Assembly (NCBI RefSeq): GCF_000424545.1
Contig: NZ_AUKC01000036.1
Coordinates: 1 to 40,833, forward strand
Length of the DNA stretch: 40,833 bases
Origin: Butyrivibrio sp. NC3005
Lineage (GTDB): Bacteria; Bacillota; Clostridia; Lachnospirales; Lachnospiraceae
Reading direction: 5' to 3'
Part shown: piece by piece, positions 25,080-34,141 of the stretch
How the letters are laid out: every line of letters starts with the position of its first letter
How positions within the stretch are numbered: the first letter of the stretch is position 1
Translations under genes and position numbers: made by a program
The notes under the pieces: generated by a model
What the model was told of the DNA's origin: nothing
Databases searched by the model: none
Seen by the model: the letters and a program-made list of their open reading frames with translations, nothing else

Positions 25080-26615
25080 ATGAGTTTTACGTCTTTTTTC
25101 TTCTTCATATTTTTAGTTTTATTACTTCTAGTATATTTTCACGTTCCGGAGAGGATGCGGTGGGTAGTTCTTCTCATCGCAAGTATAATTTTTTATGCAA
25201 CATGGGGTTGGGAAAAGCTGCCATTCATTATGCTATTGGCATGGATTGCCTGGGTGGCGGGAAGTATGATCGGGCTGAGGTACAGTAAGGCGGCAGATGG
25301 TGACAAAGAGGAATTAAAGAAAGCCAGGCAATATGGAAGGATTGTTGCAACTGTGGCAGTAATTCTTTTACTGGCGCTGCTGATGTATGTGAAGGTGGGA
25401 ACGCTTCTTGTGAAGAGCCTGAGCCTTGAGGGTGGCGTAAGCATCATAGTTCCGCTGGGGATTTCTTATTATACGTTTTCGCTTATCGGCTATGTGCTGG
25501 ATTGCTATTGGCGCAAGGAGCAGTATGAAAAGAACTATTTCAAGCTTTTACTTTTTGCGAGTTATTTCCCAAAGGTGCTGCAGGGGCCAATTGTGAAGTA
25601 CAGAGAGTTAGAGCCGCAGCTGGTAGCGGTGCACAGGTATGATTACAGGAATCTGTGTTATGGGCTTCAGCTTATGTTGTGGGGATATTTCAAGAAGCTG
25701 GTTATTGCGGACAGGCTGGCTATATTTGTAAATACAGTATATGGGGACTACCACCATAAGTCCGGCAGCATGCTTCTTGTGGCTACGATATTCGGAGCGT
25801 TTCAGCTGTACTGTGACTTTTCGGGATGTATGGATATAGCTGCCGGATTTTCAGAAATTATCGGCATAAAACTTGATAGAAACTTTAATCACCCGTTCTT
25901 TTCAGAAAGTACTGCTGAGTTCTGGCGAAGGTGGCACATCACTCTGGGAGTGTGGTTTAAGGATTATGTGTATATGCCAATTTCTGTTGCACCCAGGATG
26001 ATGAAGCTGATGGGAAAGGTCAGAAAGCGTTTCGGAATGAGCGCTGCCAAGAATGTGTCCACGATCATAGCGCTGTCAGTTGTGTGGATACTTACAGGAC
26101 TATGGCATGGAACAGGGCTCAACTATGTAGTATGGGGCATTTACTGGGGCGTACTGATAATTCTTGGTATGCTACTGGGGCCTTCCCTTGGCAAGCTGTG
26201 TGTGAAGCTCCATATAAATACGGATTCCAGGGAATGGCATCTGTTCAGGAAATTCAGGACTTTTTGTCTGTTTGTGATAAGCAGATTCATGACGATTCCC
26301 GGGGATTTTAAAGTAACACTGGAAGTTTGGAGAAAGATTTTTTCCATAAAGTTCTATCCCTGGGAACTGGTGGATGGAACAATTTTCAATATGGGTCTTA
26401 ACCGTCCAAACTTTGTAGCAGCTATCCTGTTCCTGGTTCTTCTGTACTTCGTGAGCAGGCATGAGGAAAATGGCGAATCCGGCAGGGACTGGATCGCGCA
26501 GAAACAGATTGTGCCAAGGTGGGTTATATATTATGGGCTTTTGTTTACTATCCTGATATTTGGGATCTATGGACCGGGATATAACGCAAGCGATTTCGTT
26601 TATATGAAGTTTTAA
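25080..26615 (+). CDS. MBOAT-family membrane O-acyltransferase (DltB/AlgI type)
   Basis: A 511-residue polytopic membrane protein. The family pattern is clear: VPLGISYYTFSLIGYVLDCYW, FPKVLQGPIVKY, FNHPFFSESTAEFWRRWHITLGVWFKDYVYMPI, and the catalytic histidine H343 in LTGLWHGTGLNYVVWG. I start at the ATG at 25080, with GGGGGA about eight bases upstream and the usual MSFTSFFFF opening, rather than at an upstream TTG at 25038. It would take the acyl group from the carrier protein at 26651 and move it through the membrane to the SGNH protein or glycan. Its base composition is visibly less AT-rich than its neighbours, which suggests separate origin. Confidence 0.9.
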   Translation: MSFTSFFFFIFLVLLLLVYFHVPERMRWVVLLIASIIFYATWGWEKLPFIMLLAWIAWVAGSMIGLRYSKAADGDKEELKKARQYGRIVATVAVILLLALLMYVKVGTLLVKSLSLEGGVSIIVPLGISYYTFSLIGYVLDCYWRKEQYEKNYFKLLLFASYFPKVLQGPIVKYRELEPQLVAVHRYDYRNLCYGLQLMLWGYFKKLVIADRLAIFVNTVYGDYHHKSGSMLLVATIFGAFQLYCDFSGCMDIAAGFSEIIGIKLDRNFNHPFFSESTAEFWRRWHITLGVWFKDYVYMPISVAPRMMKLMGKVRKRFGMSAAKNVSTIIALSVVWILTGLWHGTGLNYVVWGIYWGVLIILGMLLGPSLGKLCVKLHINTDSREWHLFRKFRTFCLFVISRFMTIPGDFKVTLEVWRKIFSIKFYPWELVDGTIFNMGLNRPNFVAAILFLVLLYFVSRHEENGESGRDWIAQKQIVPRWVIYYGLLFTILIFGIYGPGYNASDFVYMKF

Positions 26616-26650
26616 TAGAATCCTCAAGTTGATAAAGGAGATGACAGGCT

Positions 26651-26878
26651 ATGGAAGAGAAGGTGTTGGAACTGCTGAGTAATGAATATCCTGAGATCGA
26701 TTTCGCAGCATCAGATGCGCTGGTTGATGACGGAATTCTGGATTCGCTTACAATAACAGGGATAATTGCCCTGCTGACCATGGAGTTTGGAATTGTAATC
26801 CCTTATGAGGAAATTGTTGAAGAGAACTTTAATTCGGTAAACGCACTGGCCAAGATGGTTGAGAGGTTACAAGGATGA
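26651..26878 (+). CDS. Acyl carrier protein (DltC-like)
   Basis: A 75-residue acidic helical carrier protein. The phosphopantetheine attachment site is S32 in DDGILDSLTITGII; the D-S-L core is conserved and the length is normal. The LDSL context and the position after an MBOAT gene resemble DltC, the D-alanyl carrier, rather than a fatty-acid ACP. It should receive the activated acid from the ligase encoded at 28253 and pass it to the MBOAT enzyme. Its stop overlaps the symporter start by four bases (ATGA), so the two are translationally coupled. Confidence 0.88.
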   Translation: MEEKVLELLSNEYPEIDFAASDALVDDGILDSLTITGIIALLTMEFGIVIPYEEIVEENFNSVNALAKMVERLQG

Positions 26879-28302
26879 GTGAAGTAACTGCAATTGTATG
26901 TGTGTACTTCATATTGATAACAGCAGTAGCAGTTATTATTGGACGCAGAATGAATAATTCTGTTGCCTTTTTTGGCAATAACCTTAGTGTTGCGATGTGT
27001 GTAGCAATAGGTGCAGGCGAATGGATGGGCGGTACATCAACTACTGGAGTTTCAGAGTATGGCTATAAGTATGGAATATCTGGTGCTTGGTATACAATTG
27101 CAAATGGAATTGGAATACTTGTGCTAGCCTTGTTTTTTGCTAGAATGTTCAGACGTACAGGAATTACCACGGTTTCAGGAATAATAGGGAAATATATCGG
27201 GGTAAAAGCCGGTAAGGTATCGGGGATACTAATTCTTATTACTTTGTTTGCGGTTGGAACATCGCAGATGATTGCATTAGGGACTCTTGGCGAAACATTG
27301 TTTCATACTTCAACTGCAATATCAATATTGGTTGGTGGAACATTTGTTGTTTTATATACAGGAATAGGTGGAAATATTGTTATAGCTAAAACAAATCTGA
27401 TTCATATAGTTGTACTTGTTGTTGGCATGACAATTACAGCATTGGTCAGTGTTAGGCAGTTGGGATGGAATATGATTGCTACTCAGCTACCTGCTTCGTA
27501 TTTTTCTATGGATTCAATTGGTATTCCAAAAGTCGTTTCGTGGATAATAGCATCAGTATTGGGTGCATGTACAGCACAAGCGGGCCTACAACCTATATTA
27601 TGTGCTAAGAATGAAAAGGTAGCTGTAAAAGCTTCTATGATTATTGCTTTTATTGTGGCTCCTCTTGGGATTATAACTGCATTATTAGGGATGGTTGGCA
27701 GAATATGGTATCCAAATCTGGAGAATCCAAAGTTAGTACTTCCCATGCTTTTAACGTCATTAAATCCTGTCATGTCGACTATAATGATGATTGCTCTATT
27801 TTCAGCAGTTATTTCTACAGCATCACCTATTATCCTTTCATGTGGAACAATAATAATAAAGGATATGTTGACTGATATAATTAATTTTGAAAAGTTTGAT
27901 GAGGGAAGAAGAATACTATTTTCTAGGGGAGCTACTGCAATAAGTGGATTGATATGTATGATACTGGCGATATCATTGGCGTCCGGTAATACTATTCTTG
28001 ATATTGTTTATTTTGCATACAGTATAAGAGGAAGCCTATTTATAATCCTATTGATGGGCATTATAAATAGAAGAATAAATGAACTCGATGCAATTATTGC
28101 GATGCTTATGACTGCGACTGTAAGTGTTTTCTGGATTATTTATAAGACAGTCACAGGTAATTATCCTATACATCCTTTTTTTTCCGAGACATATATAGCA
28201 GTATTGGCGGCGCTTGTGTCATCGATTTTTTTGAGATTTGTGAGGAATAAACATGGAGAGCATAGTAGAGTATGTGGCGAAAAAGGCCGGAGAAATGCCT
28301 GA
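26875..28302 (+). CDS. Sodium:solute symporter (SSS family)
   Basis: A 475-residue membrane protein with about 12-13 helices. SSS-family features include VAIGAGEWMGGTSTTGVSEYGYKYGISGAWY in the first helices, and ISTASPIILSCGTIIIKDML, the family's late A-S-x-S-x-x-x-T-x-D-like segment that helps bind sodium. It imports a small organic solute (such as an amino acid or organic acid) with sodium. It lies between the carrier gene (ATGA overlap) and the ligase gene (50-base overlap), which is unusual. The simplest reading is that it imports the acid that the ligase activates. The substrate is unknown. Confidence 0.82.
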   Translation: MSEVTAIVCVYFILITAVAVIIGRRMNNSVAFFGNNLSVAMCVAIGAGEWMGGTSTTGVSEYGYKYGISGAWYTIANGIGILVLALFFARMFRRTGITTVSGIIGKYIGVKAGKVSGILILITLFAVGTSQMIALGTLGETLFHTSTAISILVGGTFVVLYTGIGGNIVIAKTNLIHIVVLVVGMTITALVSVRQLGWNMIATQLPASYFSMDSIGIPKVVSWIIASVLGACTAQAGLQPILCAKNEKVAVKASMIIAFIVAPLGIITALLGMVGRIWYPNLENPKLVLPMLLTSLNPVMSTIMMIALFSAVISTASPIILSCGTIIIKDMLTDIINFEKFDEGRRILFSRGATAISGLICMILAISLASGNTILDIVYFAYSIRGSLFIILLMGIINRRINELDAIIAMLMTATVSVFWIIYKTVTGNYPIHPFFSETYIAVLAALVSSIFLRFVRNKHGEHSRVCGEKGRRNA

Positions 28303-29731
28303 AAAAATAGCTGTTATTGTAGATGATGTAGAGACTACTTATGGACAGCTATATAGAATGTGTCAAAAATATGCAGAAATACTTAAGAAATCTGGCGTTT
28401 CACATGGTGATGTGATTGTGACAAGAGCGAGTCAGGATCTTGCTTATGTTGTAATCTATTTATCTATACATCTTGCCGGAGGAGTAGTTTGCTCTGTAGA
28501 GAATAATGTTTTTAGTAATATACTTTTGGAAATTGCTGATAAGATGAGAGCTGACTTTGTTCTAGAGACTGGACTAAGAGCAGCTGGTTATAGGTGTTTG
28601 GACAGAAATGTGGTAGACGAAGTTATCAGATTAGCAGATAGAATAAGTTATGATAATGCTACTGGGATAGAACTATCATTTCCTAAGAAAGATGATTTAG
28701 CAGATATTTTGTTTACTACAGGTACAACAGGAACTTCAAAAGGCGTTGAACTTACACATGGAGCGCTAGTAGCTACAGCTGAGAACTTGATTTTTGGGTG
28801 TAAGTATGCCGAAGATACTGTCTTGATAGCACCAGGCCCTTTGAATCATGCTAATGCCATACGCAAACTCTTTACAACATTTGTGAATGGCAGTTCAATA
28901 ATAATTCTTAATGGAATGAAAAATCTGAAAAAGTTTTTTGATGCGCTTAATTATGGAAAAGGTAAGATTGCATGTTGCCTTCCGCCAGCATCTATTAGAA
29001 CTTTGTTTGTGCTAACAGGAGATGAGATTGGGAAATACATAGATGTGATTGATTTTATTGAATCTGCAACTTCTCCACTACCAGAACATGATAAGCAAAA
29101 ACTTATAGAACTTCTTCCTAAAACAAGACTATACAACAACTATGGATCTTCTGAATCAGCATCTGTGTGTATCTTGGAATATAGTAAATACAAGAACCTA
29201 ATAGGTTGCATTGGGAAGGCTATGCCAAATTCAAATGTATTTGTCGTAGATGATGACAAGTTAGAAATAAAATCTTCAAAGGATAATCCTGGGCTAATTG
29301 CGTGCGAAGGAAAGGTAAATATGTCCGGATATAGAGGTGAGCCTGATCTCACGGCAGAAGTTTTAAAGAATGGTGTGGTTTATACAAATGATATTGGATA
29401 TATTGAGGATGAATTTGTCTATATTATTGGTAGAAAAGGCGATGTAATTAATGTAGGAGGATTAAAGGTTGCACCTACTGAAGTTGAGAATGAAGCCCTC
29501 GACTATGATGGTGTCAAGGATTGCATATGCATAGCAGTTCCCGATAATATAGTGGGTAATTCTCTCAAGATTCTACTTGTAGTAGAGGATGAGAACTCTT
29601 TTGATAAAAAAGAATTTGTTTCATTTATGGGAAAGCGACTTGAAGCTTATAAGGTTCCTCATAAGATTGAATTCGTGGAGAGCGTTAGGAGAACATACAA
29701 TGGAAAGATAGATAGGAAGTCATATAGGTAA
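28253..29731 (+). CDS. Acyl-AMP ligase (DltA-like adenylating enzyme)
   Basis: A 492-residue ANL-superfamily enzyme. The phosphate loop TTGTTGTSKGV is at residues 155-165, the core YNNYGSSESA lies mid-protein, the hinge GRKGDVINVGGLKVAPTEVE near 400, and the catalytic lysine at about K485 in NGKIDRK. It activates a carboxylic acid as acyl-AMP and loads it onto the nearby carrier protein. It is not a close DltA by eye, so the acid may not be D-alanine. The start overlaps the symporter's end by 50 bases. Residues 65-150 are encoded again, nearly identically, at 21452-21710. A terminator follows at 29840. Confidence 0.87.
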   Translation: MESIVEYVAKKAGEMPEKIAVIVDDVETTYGQLYRMCQKYAEILKKSGVSHGDVIVTRASQDLAYVVIYLSIHLAGGVVCSVENNVFSNILLEIADKMRADFVLETGLRAAGYRCLDRNVVDEVIRLADRISYDNATGIELSFPKKDDLADILFTTGTTGTSKGVELTHGALVATAENLIFGCKYAEDTVLIAPGPLNHANAIRKLFTTFVNGSSIIILNGMKNLKKFFDALNYGKGKIACCLPPASIRTLFVLTGDEIGKYIDVIDFIESATSPLPEHDKQKLIELLPKTRLYNNYGSSESASVCILEYSKYKNLIGCIGKAMPNSNVFVVDDDKLEIKSSKDNPGLIACEGKVNMSGYRGEPDLTAEVLKNGVVYTNDIGYIEDEFVYIIGRKGDVINVGGLKVAPTEVENEALDYDGVKDCICIAVPDNIVGNSLKILLVVEDENSFDKKEFVSFMGKRLEAYKVPHKIEFVESVRRTYNGKIDRKSYR

Positions 29732-29839
29732 GTTCTTACTTTATGATTCTTTGATTATAATTTGAACCTTGGCAATTTCATACTTTACATTAGGAATTAG
29801 GACTTGCTCATACAGCACACATATGCTATCCTATCAAAG

Positions 29840-29867
29840 TTGTGAAAGTCTTTCACAATTCTTTTTT
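29840..29867 (+). terminator. Terminator after the acylation module
   Basis: TTGTGAAAG and CTTTCACAA form a perfect nine-base inverted repeat followed by TTCTTTTTT. It closes the ligase transcript about 110 bases after its stop. Confidence 0.8.
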
Positions 29868-29954
29868 CCAATCTGGAGAGGCTAAGCAGTTCTTGCAGAT
29901 GCCGATTTCAACGAATGGAAAGATATTAAGTTTTATTGAAGGAGGCATATGTGT

Positions 29955-31040
29955 ATGCAGGAAAATGATACTGCTAATGGACAGATTCAGAACAGCAAGG
30001 TAGAGGATAATGGAGCAAAGCTGATCTTTGAAAATCCTACTCTATGTGCGCAGCTATTAAGGGACTATTCAGGTATTGAGCTTCTTAAGAGCGTTCGGGC
30101 AGAGGATATAACAGATGTTACAGAACGTTATATTCCGATGTTTACAGAAGAGCGAAATGCTGATGTGGTCAAGAAAGTAAGGGTGAATGATGGTGAAGAA
30201 ATCTTTATAGCTCTGATTGAACACAAATCCAGCGTAGACTATAATGTAAGTATGCAGATATTGCGCTACATGGTCTATATTTGGGATGACTATGAGAGGC
30301 GCGAGGAGAAGAGGGTGCCGGATATTAGTAAGCTTAAAGGCTTTAAGTATCCGCCTGTTTTTCCGATTGTGTATTACAATGGTGAAAGTAGCTGGACTGC
30401 AGACAAGACGTTGAAGAGCAGAGTGGCACTAAGTGACATTTTTAGACCATATATTCCGGATTATGAATATCATTTAGTCAATACTGCTGATCACGGGAAC
30501 GAAGAGCTTATTAAGAAGAATGATGGATTATCACTTCTCATGATTCTGAATAAGATAAGGAATACAGATGAGTTTAGTTCGCTGAATCTGCCAAAAGACT
30601 ATTTGGACAATCTATCTGCCAATGCACCTCAAGATGTACTTGACGTTCTTGCCAGAGTAGTTGCTGTACTACTAAGGAAGCATCATGTTTCAGAAGATGA
30701 GGTTCAGGACTTTGTAAGTCAGATAAAGGAGCGTCATATGAGTGATTTATTTGCTAACTTTAAAGCTACTGTCAATGTTCAGGAAGAGCGTAGGATTGGA
30801 CGAGAACAAGGACTTGGCATTGGTGAGGAAATAAAACTCATCAAGCAAGTCTGCGGTAAGATTGGCCTTGGTCAGTCTATTGAACAGATAGCGACCGATC
30901 TGCTTGAGGATGAGGAACATATTAGACGTATCAGCCAAATTGCTTCAAAGTATGCACCGGATTATAATGCTGACAAGATATATGAAGAACTATATAATTT
31001 TGATCAAAAACAAAAGTCAGAATTTGCAAAAAATCAGTAG
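29955..31040 (+). CDS. Rpn-family recombination-promoting nuclease-like protein
   Basis: A protein of about 361 residues of the Rpn/transposase_31-like PD-(D/E)XK group. The nuclease core is FIALIEHKSSVDYNVSMQILRYMVYIW, with acidic residues ahead of the E-x-K, followed by the typical PPVFPIVYYNGESSWTA and LVNTADHGNEEL. The C-terminal part (about 270-320) has an REQGLGIGEE stretch and helical repeats. Rpn proteins cut DNA and promote RecA-independent recombination. I choose the ATG at 29955 because GGAGG lies nine bases upstream; the ATG at 29949 is only three bases from it. It lies between two terminators inside the polysaccharide locus and is probably a mobile passenger. Confidence 0.82.
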   Translation: MQENDTANGQIQNSKVEDNGAKLIFENPTLCAQLLRDYSGIELLKSVRAEDITDVTERYIPMFTEERNADVVKKVRVNDGEEIFIALIEHKSSVDYNVSMQILRYMVYIWDDYERREEKRVPDISKLKGFKYPPVFPIVYYNGESSWTADKTLKSRVALSDIFRPYIPDYEYHLVNTADHGNEELIKKNDGLSLLMILNKIRNTDEFSSLNLPKDYLDNLSANAPQDVLDVLARVVAVLLRKHHVSEDEVQDFVSQIKERHMSDLFANFKATVNVQEERRIGREQGLGIGEEIKLIKQVCGKIGLGQSIEQIATDLLEDEEHIRRISQIASKYAPDYNADKIYEELYNFDQKQKSEFAKNQ

Positions 31041-31069
31041 TAGCACTATGTAACCGAATAACAAAGAGA

Positions 31070-31116
31070 AACTCCTGATGTAAGGTATGAAATTGCCGGA
31101 CATTAGGAGTTTTTTG
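31070..31116 (+). terminator. Branched terminator, first of two near-copies
   Basis: AACTCCT...AGGAGTT closes an outer stem, with an inner part around AAGGTAT, followed by TTTTTTG. A 47-base near-copy lies at 34074-34120. Only 30 bases separate this one from the exporter start at 31147, too few for a normal promoter. Confidence 0.75.
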
Positions 31117-31146
31117 TTTATTCTTTTACCGGAAGGAAGATAGTAT

Positions 31147-31926
31147 ATGCTTGCAGATATTAAGAACATCTGGACATTCAGAGATATGATATTTGAGCTT
31201 ACCCACAGAGAACTGCGAGGTAAGTATAAAGGATCTGTGCTTGGATTTTTGTGGACTTATGTTAATCCGCTGTTGCAGATTCTTGTCTATGCATTTGTAT
31301 TTTCACAGATATTCAGAAGTGGTATTGAGAAATTTCATTTGTATCTAATAGTGGGCATGTTCCCATTTAATTTTTTTACCGGGGGAGTGATTCAGGGACT
31401 TGGATCTATCAGATATCAGGGGGATTTGGTAAAAAAAGTATATTTTCCGCGCCAGATACTTCCAATAGTATCTCTTACAGTTAACTTTGTTAATCTTCTT
31501 ATTTCTTTTGGCATTATATACAGTATTCTTTTGATTTCTGGCTGGGGAGTTAATCTAAAAATTCAGGGCTGGCTCATACCTGTCATGTTGATTGAATATT
31601 TCTTTTCTCTAGGACTTGCGCTTCTATTATCAGCAGTAGAAGTATATTTTAGGGATATTGAACATATTATGTCTGTAGTTATGATGGTCTGGATGTATGT
31701 GACACCGATGTTTTATAGTGTTGATATTATTCCACAGCAGTATCTTCCTGTTTTTTACTGTAATCCCATGCTCTATATCATCAGTATGTATCAACAAGTA
31801 CTGTATTATAAAGTTGCACCGGATATGACATATATGCTGAAAGCTCTAGCATTTGCGCTTGCTAACATAATTATTGGCAGCATTGTTTTTAAAATACTTG
31901 AGAAGAGATTTGCGGAGGAACTGTAA
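31147..31926 (+). CDS. wzm: Polysaccharide ABC exporter, permease subunit (Wzm/TagG type)
   Basis: A 259-residue membrane protein with about six helices, of the ABC-2 permease family that exports O-antigens and teichoic acids. Landmarks are LTHRELRGKYKGSVLGFLWTYVNPLLQILVYAFVFS at the start, and AVEVYFRDIEHIMSVVMMVWMYVTPMFYS in the second half. It moves a lipid-linked glycan across the membrane using the ATPase encoded next, whose ATG directly follows its stop. Presence of an ABC exporter, and no Wzy polymerase in this window, points to chain growth on the cytoplasmic side. The ribosome site is GGAAGGAAG. Confidence 0.9.
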   Translation: MLADIKNIWTFRDMIFELTHRELRGKYKGSVLGFLWTYVNPLLQILVYAFVFSQIFRSGIEKFHLYLIVGMFPFNFFTGGVIQGLGSIRYQGDLVKKVYFPRQILPIVSLTVNFVNLLISFGIIYSILLISGWGVNLKIQGWLIPVMLIEYFFSLGLALLLSAVEVYFRDIEHIMSVVMMVWMYVTPMFYSVDIIPQQYLPVFYCNPMLYIISMYQQVLYYKVAPDMTYMLKALAFALANIIIGSIVFKILEKRFAEEL

Positions 31927-33978
31927 ATGGGAATGGACAAGAACGTAATATCTGCAGATGTTTCAAGCCAGGTGATCATAGATGTAAATGATGTCTATAA
32001 GAATTTCCGCGTCTATTATGACAAGGGAAGTATGCTAAAAGAGACCTTTGTAAATCCAGGGCGTTCTAGGTATGAAGAGCGGGAAATTTTAAAAGGAATA
32101 ACTTTTAAAGTTTATCGAGGAGAGACTGTAGCTCTTATCGGGCAGAATGGCTGTGGTAAATCAACTACGCTTAAGATGCTTACTAAGATACTGTATCCTA
32201 ACAAAGGTACAGTCACTGTATATGGTAAGGTATCTAGTCTTATAGAATTGGGGGCGGGTTTTCATCCTGACATGAGCGGGAGAGAGAATATTTATATCAA
32301 TGCCTCAATTCTTGGAATCAAGAAAGATGAAGTTGATAAGAGGATTGATGAGATCATAAGGTTCTCTGAGCTGGAGGAGTTCATAGATAATCCAATCAGA
32401 ACGTATTCATCTGGTATGTACATGCGCCTGGCTTTTTCTGTTGCCATAAATGTTGATGCGGACATCCTTCTGATCGATGAGATATTGGCTGTAGGTGATC
32501 AGGCTTTTCAGGAGAAATGTATACGAAAGCTGGATGAACTACGCTTATCAGGTGTGACTGTTGTACTAGTATCACATTCTATGAGCCAGGTAAAAGAGAT
32601 TGCTGACAGGTGTATTTGGATTGAGGGTGGTCAGATACGTGAGGATGGTGACACTGAAACAGTCTGCAATCATTATGAGGAGGCAATGACTCGCAGGCGC
32701 GAAGAACGAGATGAGCTTGAAGAAGGGCAGAGAAAAGTATCTGCTAATGATAATAATGGTGTTAGTCCTGACCAGATAAATGATGAAGCTGATGCAGTTA
32801 TAGAGGGGGACGAACCAGCAGCTCAGGACAATAAGAAAAATCGCAGATTGCAAAAGAAAGCTTTGCGCCTAGAGGAGCGAAAGAAAATGCAGGAAGCTTT
32901 TTCTTTCAGATGGCAGGGTGGTGGATCCCAGGGGAAGAAGGCTGCAGGCGTGATTGCAATGGCTCTTTTCATGCTCTTTTTTGCATGCCAGAATGTTTTC
33001 GGAATAAATTATGATGTGGAGAATAAACTCAGTTTTTGGCCCAAAGTTGTAGGATATGTGAGCTTTATTTTGGGAGCAGTTGGTCTTCCAATGCTCCTGA
33101 TATTATTAGGATTTGAGCTTCTTGAAAGGGATTATAGTTCTGGAGAGAAAGTATATTTGTACTATAGAAAGACTTTTTTACCAGTTTTTATTATATGGGA
33201 GACATGGGTTCTGATATATCAGGTGTTTTTGATGCTTTGGATAGGGCGACCATTAGATTTTGGTGTATGGTTAAGGGAAGCTTTGCTTATTAAGTATATA
33301 GATATTCCAAATCTCTGGACAGCAAGATTTTTGGGGCTCATGCTACTTGTTACGCCTTTTGTGGCACGTTTTCTTCAGCTATTGAGCGCAAGGGCGCTGC
33401 AATTGTTACTGATATTGTTTTGGATATTTATTTTTATGTTTCCGGGATTTGATATGTATGGTCAGGCAAATGGCGGAGAACCGAGCTTTCCATTTTACTC
33501 TGGAACAGTGTGTTATGTATTCTATTTCTGTGTGGGACACCTGATATCCAGATACAGCCAACGAATGTTGAAGGGTAGCAAGGAAGTTCTTATGTTTGTG
33601 GCAGGCTTTTTTCTTTCTTTGTGGTCGCAGCTTTTTTTTGATAACAGAGGAGTTGATTACCTCATTAAACCTACATATTTTGGAATTTCAATCATGGCCA
33701 TAATGGGATTTGACCTTTTGGCGAGGGTTAAGGTAGATGAGATGTACCCAAGAGTTGCAAAGCTTATTGAAACTGTATATGGCAATTTAGTGGGTATATA
33801 TTTGATCTTCGGCGTAGCGATGATGATAATTGGAAAATATCTGATCTCAAGTGCGATTTTGCAGGAGGGTCCGCATCTGGCATTTCTCGTTATTGGAACT
33901 GTTATACTTTGGATTTTGACTGCTCTTATTTCTTTTGCGATAATGTCAGCTTGGAATAGGATTTTTAAGAGAAATTGA
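31927..33978 (+). CDS. wzt: ABC exporter ATPase fused to a large membrane domain (Wzt type)
   Basis: A 683-residue fusion. Residues 1-255 form the ATPase of the Wzt/TagH type: Walker A GQNGCGKST at 72-80, signature YSSGMYMRLA at 160-169, Walker B DILLIDEILAVGD at 179-191, and switch histidine at 217. Residues 255-335 form a charged linker. Residues 340-683 contain about ten hydrophobic helices. The segment GLPMLLILLGFELLERDY...YYRKTFLPVFIIWETWVLIY recalls the acyltransferase-3 family, but the family's early R-x-x-A...H motif is not visible. The usual soluble sugar-binding tail of Wzt is absent. The membrane part may modify, sense or help move the glycan; its role is unknown. Confidence 0.85.
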   Translation: MGMDKNVISADVSSQVIIDVNDVYKNFRVYYDKGSMLKETFVNPGRSRYEEREILKGITFKVYRGETVALIGQNGCGKSTTLKMLTKILYPNKGTVTVYGKVSSLIELGAGFHPDMSGRENIYINASILGIKKDEVDKRIDEIIRFSELEEFIDNPIRTYSSGMYMRLAFSVAINVDADILLIDEILAVGDQAFQEKCIRKLDELRLSGVTVVLVSHSMSQVKEIADRCIWIEGGQIREDGDTETVCNHYEEAMTRRREERDELEEGQRKVSANDNNGVSPDQINDEADAVIEGDEPAAQDNKKNRRLQKKALRLEERKKMQEAFSFRWQGGGSQGKKAAGVIAMALFMLFFACQNVFGINYDVENKLSFWPKVVGYVSFILGAVGLPMLLILLGFELLERDYSSGEKVYLYYRKTFLPVFIIWETWVLIYQVFLMLWIGRPLDFGVWLREALLIKYIDIPNLWTARFLGLMLLVTPFVARFLQLLSARALQLLLILFWIFIFMFPGFDMYGQANGGEPSFPFYSGTVCYVFYFCVGHLISRYSQRMLKGSKEVLMFVAGFFLSLWSQLFFDNRGVDYLIKPTYFGISIMAIMGFDLLARVKVDEMYPRVAKLIETVYGNLVGIYLIFGVAMMIIGKYLISSAILQEGPHLAFLVIGTVILWILTALISFAIMSAWNRIFKRN

Positions 33979-34012
33979 AAAAGAAAAACGGCCTGCAATC
34001 TCATTAGTCTGA

Positions 34013-34075
34013 GCGGCATTTTCATTAGTTAGTGTAGCGTTTTCATTAGCTAAAGTGGTGTTTCCATAGAATTAA
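34013..34075. repeat. Three imperfect 21-bp tandem units
   Basis: Units at 34013-34033, 34034-34054 and 34055-34075 share a pattern such as GTAGCGTTTTCATTAG. They lie between the exporter stop and the second branched terminator. The array recalls the repeated ends of some IS21-type elements, but no transposase is present, so its origin is open. Confidence 0.45.
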
Positions 34076-34120
34076 CTCCTAATGTAAGGTATGAAGATGC
34101 CTTTCGTTAGGAGTTTTTTG
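34074..34120 (+). terminator. Branched terminator, second near-copy
   Basis: The same length and layout as the element at 31070-31116, with about seven differences in 47 bases: AACTCCTAA pairs with TTAGGAGTT, with AAGGTAT/ATGCCTT inside, then TTTTTTG. It ends the exporter transcript. Confidence 0.75.
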
Positions 34121-34141
34121 ATTCATATATAAAGTTTCATT

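Noticed and set aside
26172..26627. A 151-codon open frame opposite the MBOAT gene
   Set aside because: The plus-strand gene has full family motifs; the opposite frame shows none.
34013..34075. Terminal repeats of an IS21-type insertion sequence
   Set aside because: The 21-bp units are imperfect, no IstA/IstB gene or matching second end is present, and the likeness is by memory only.
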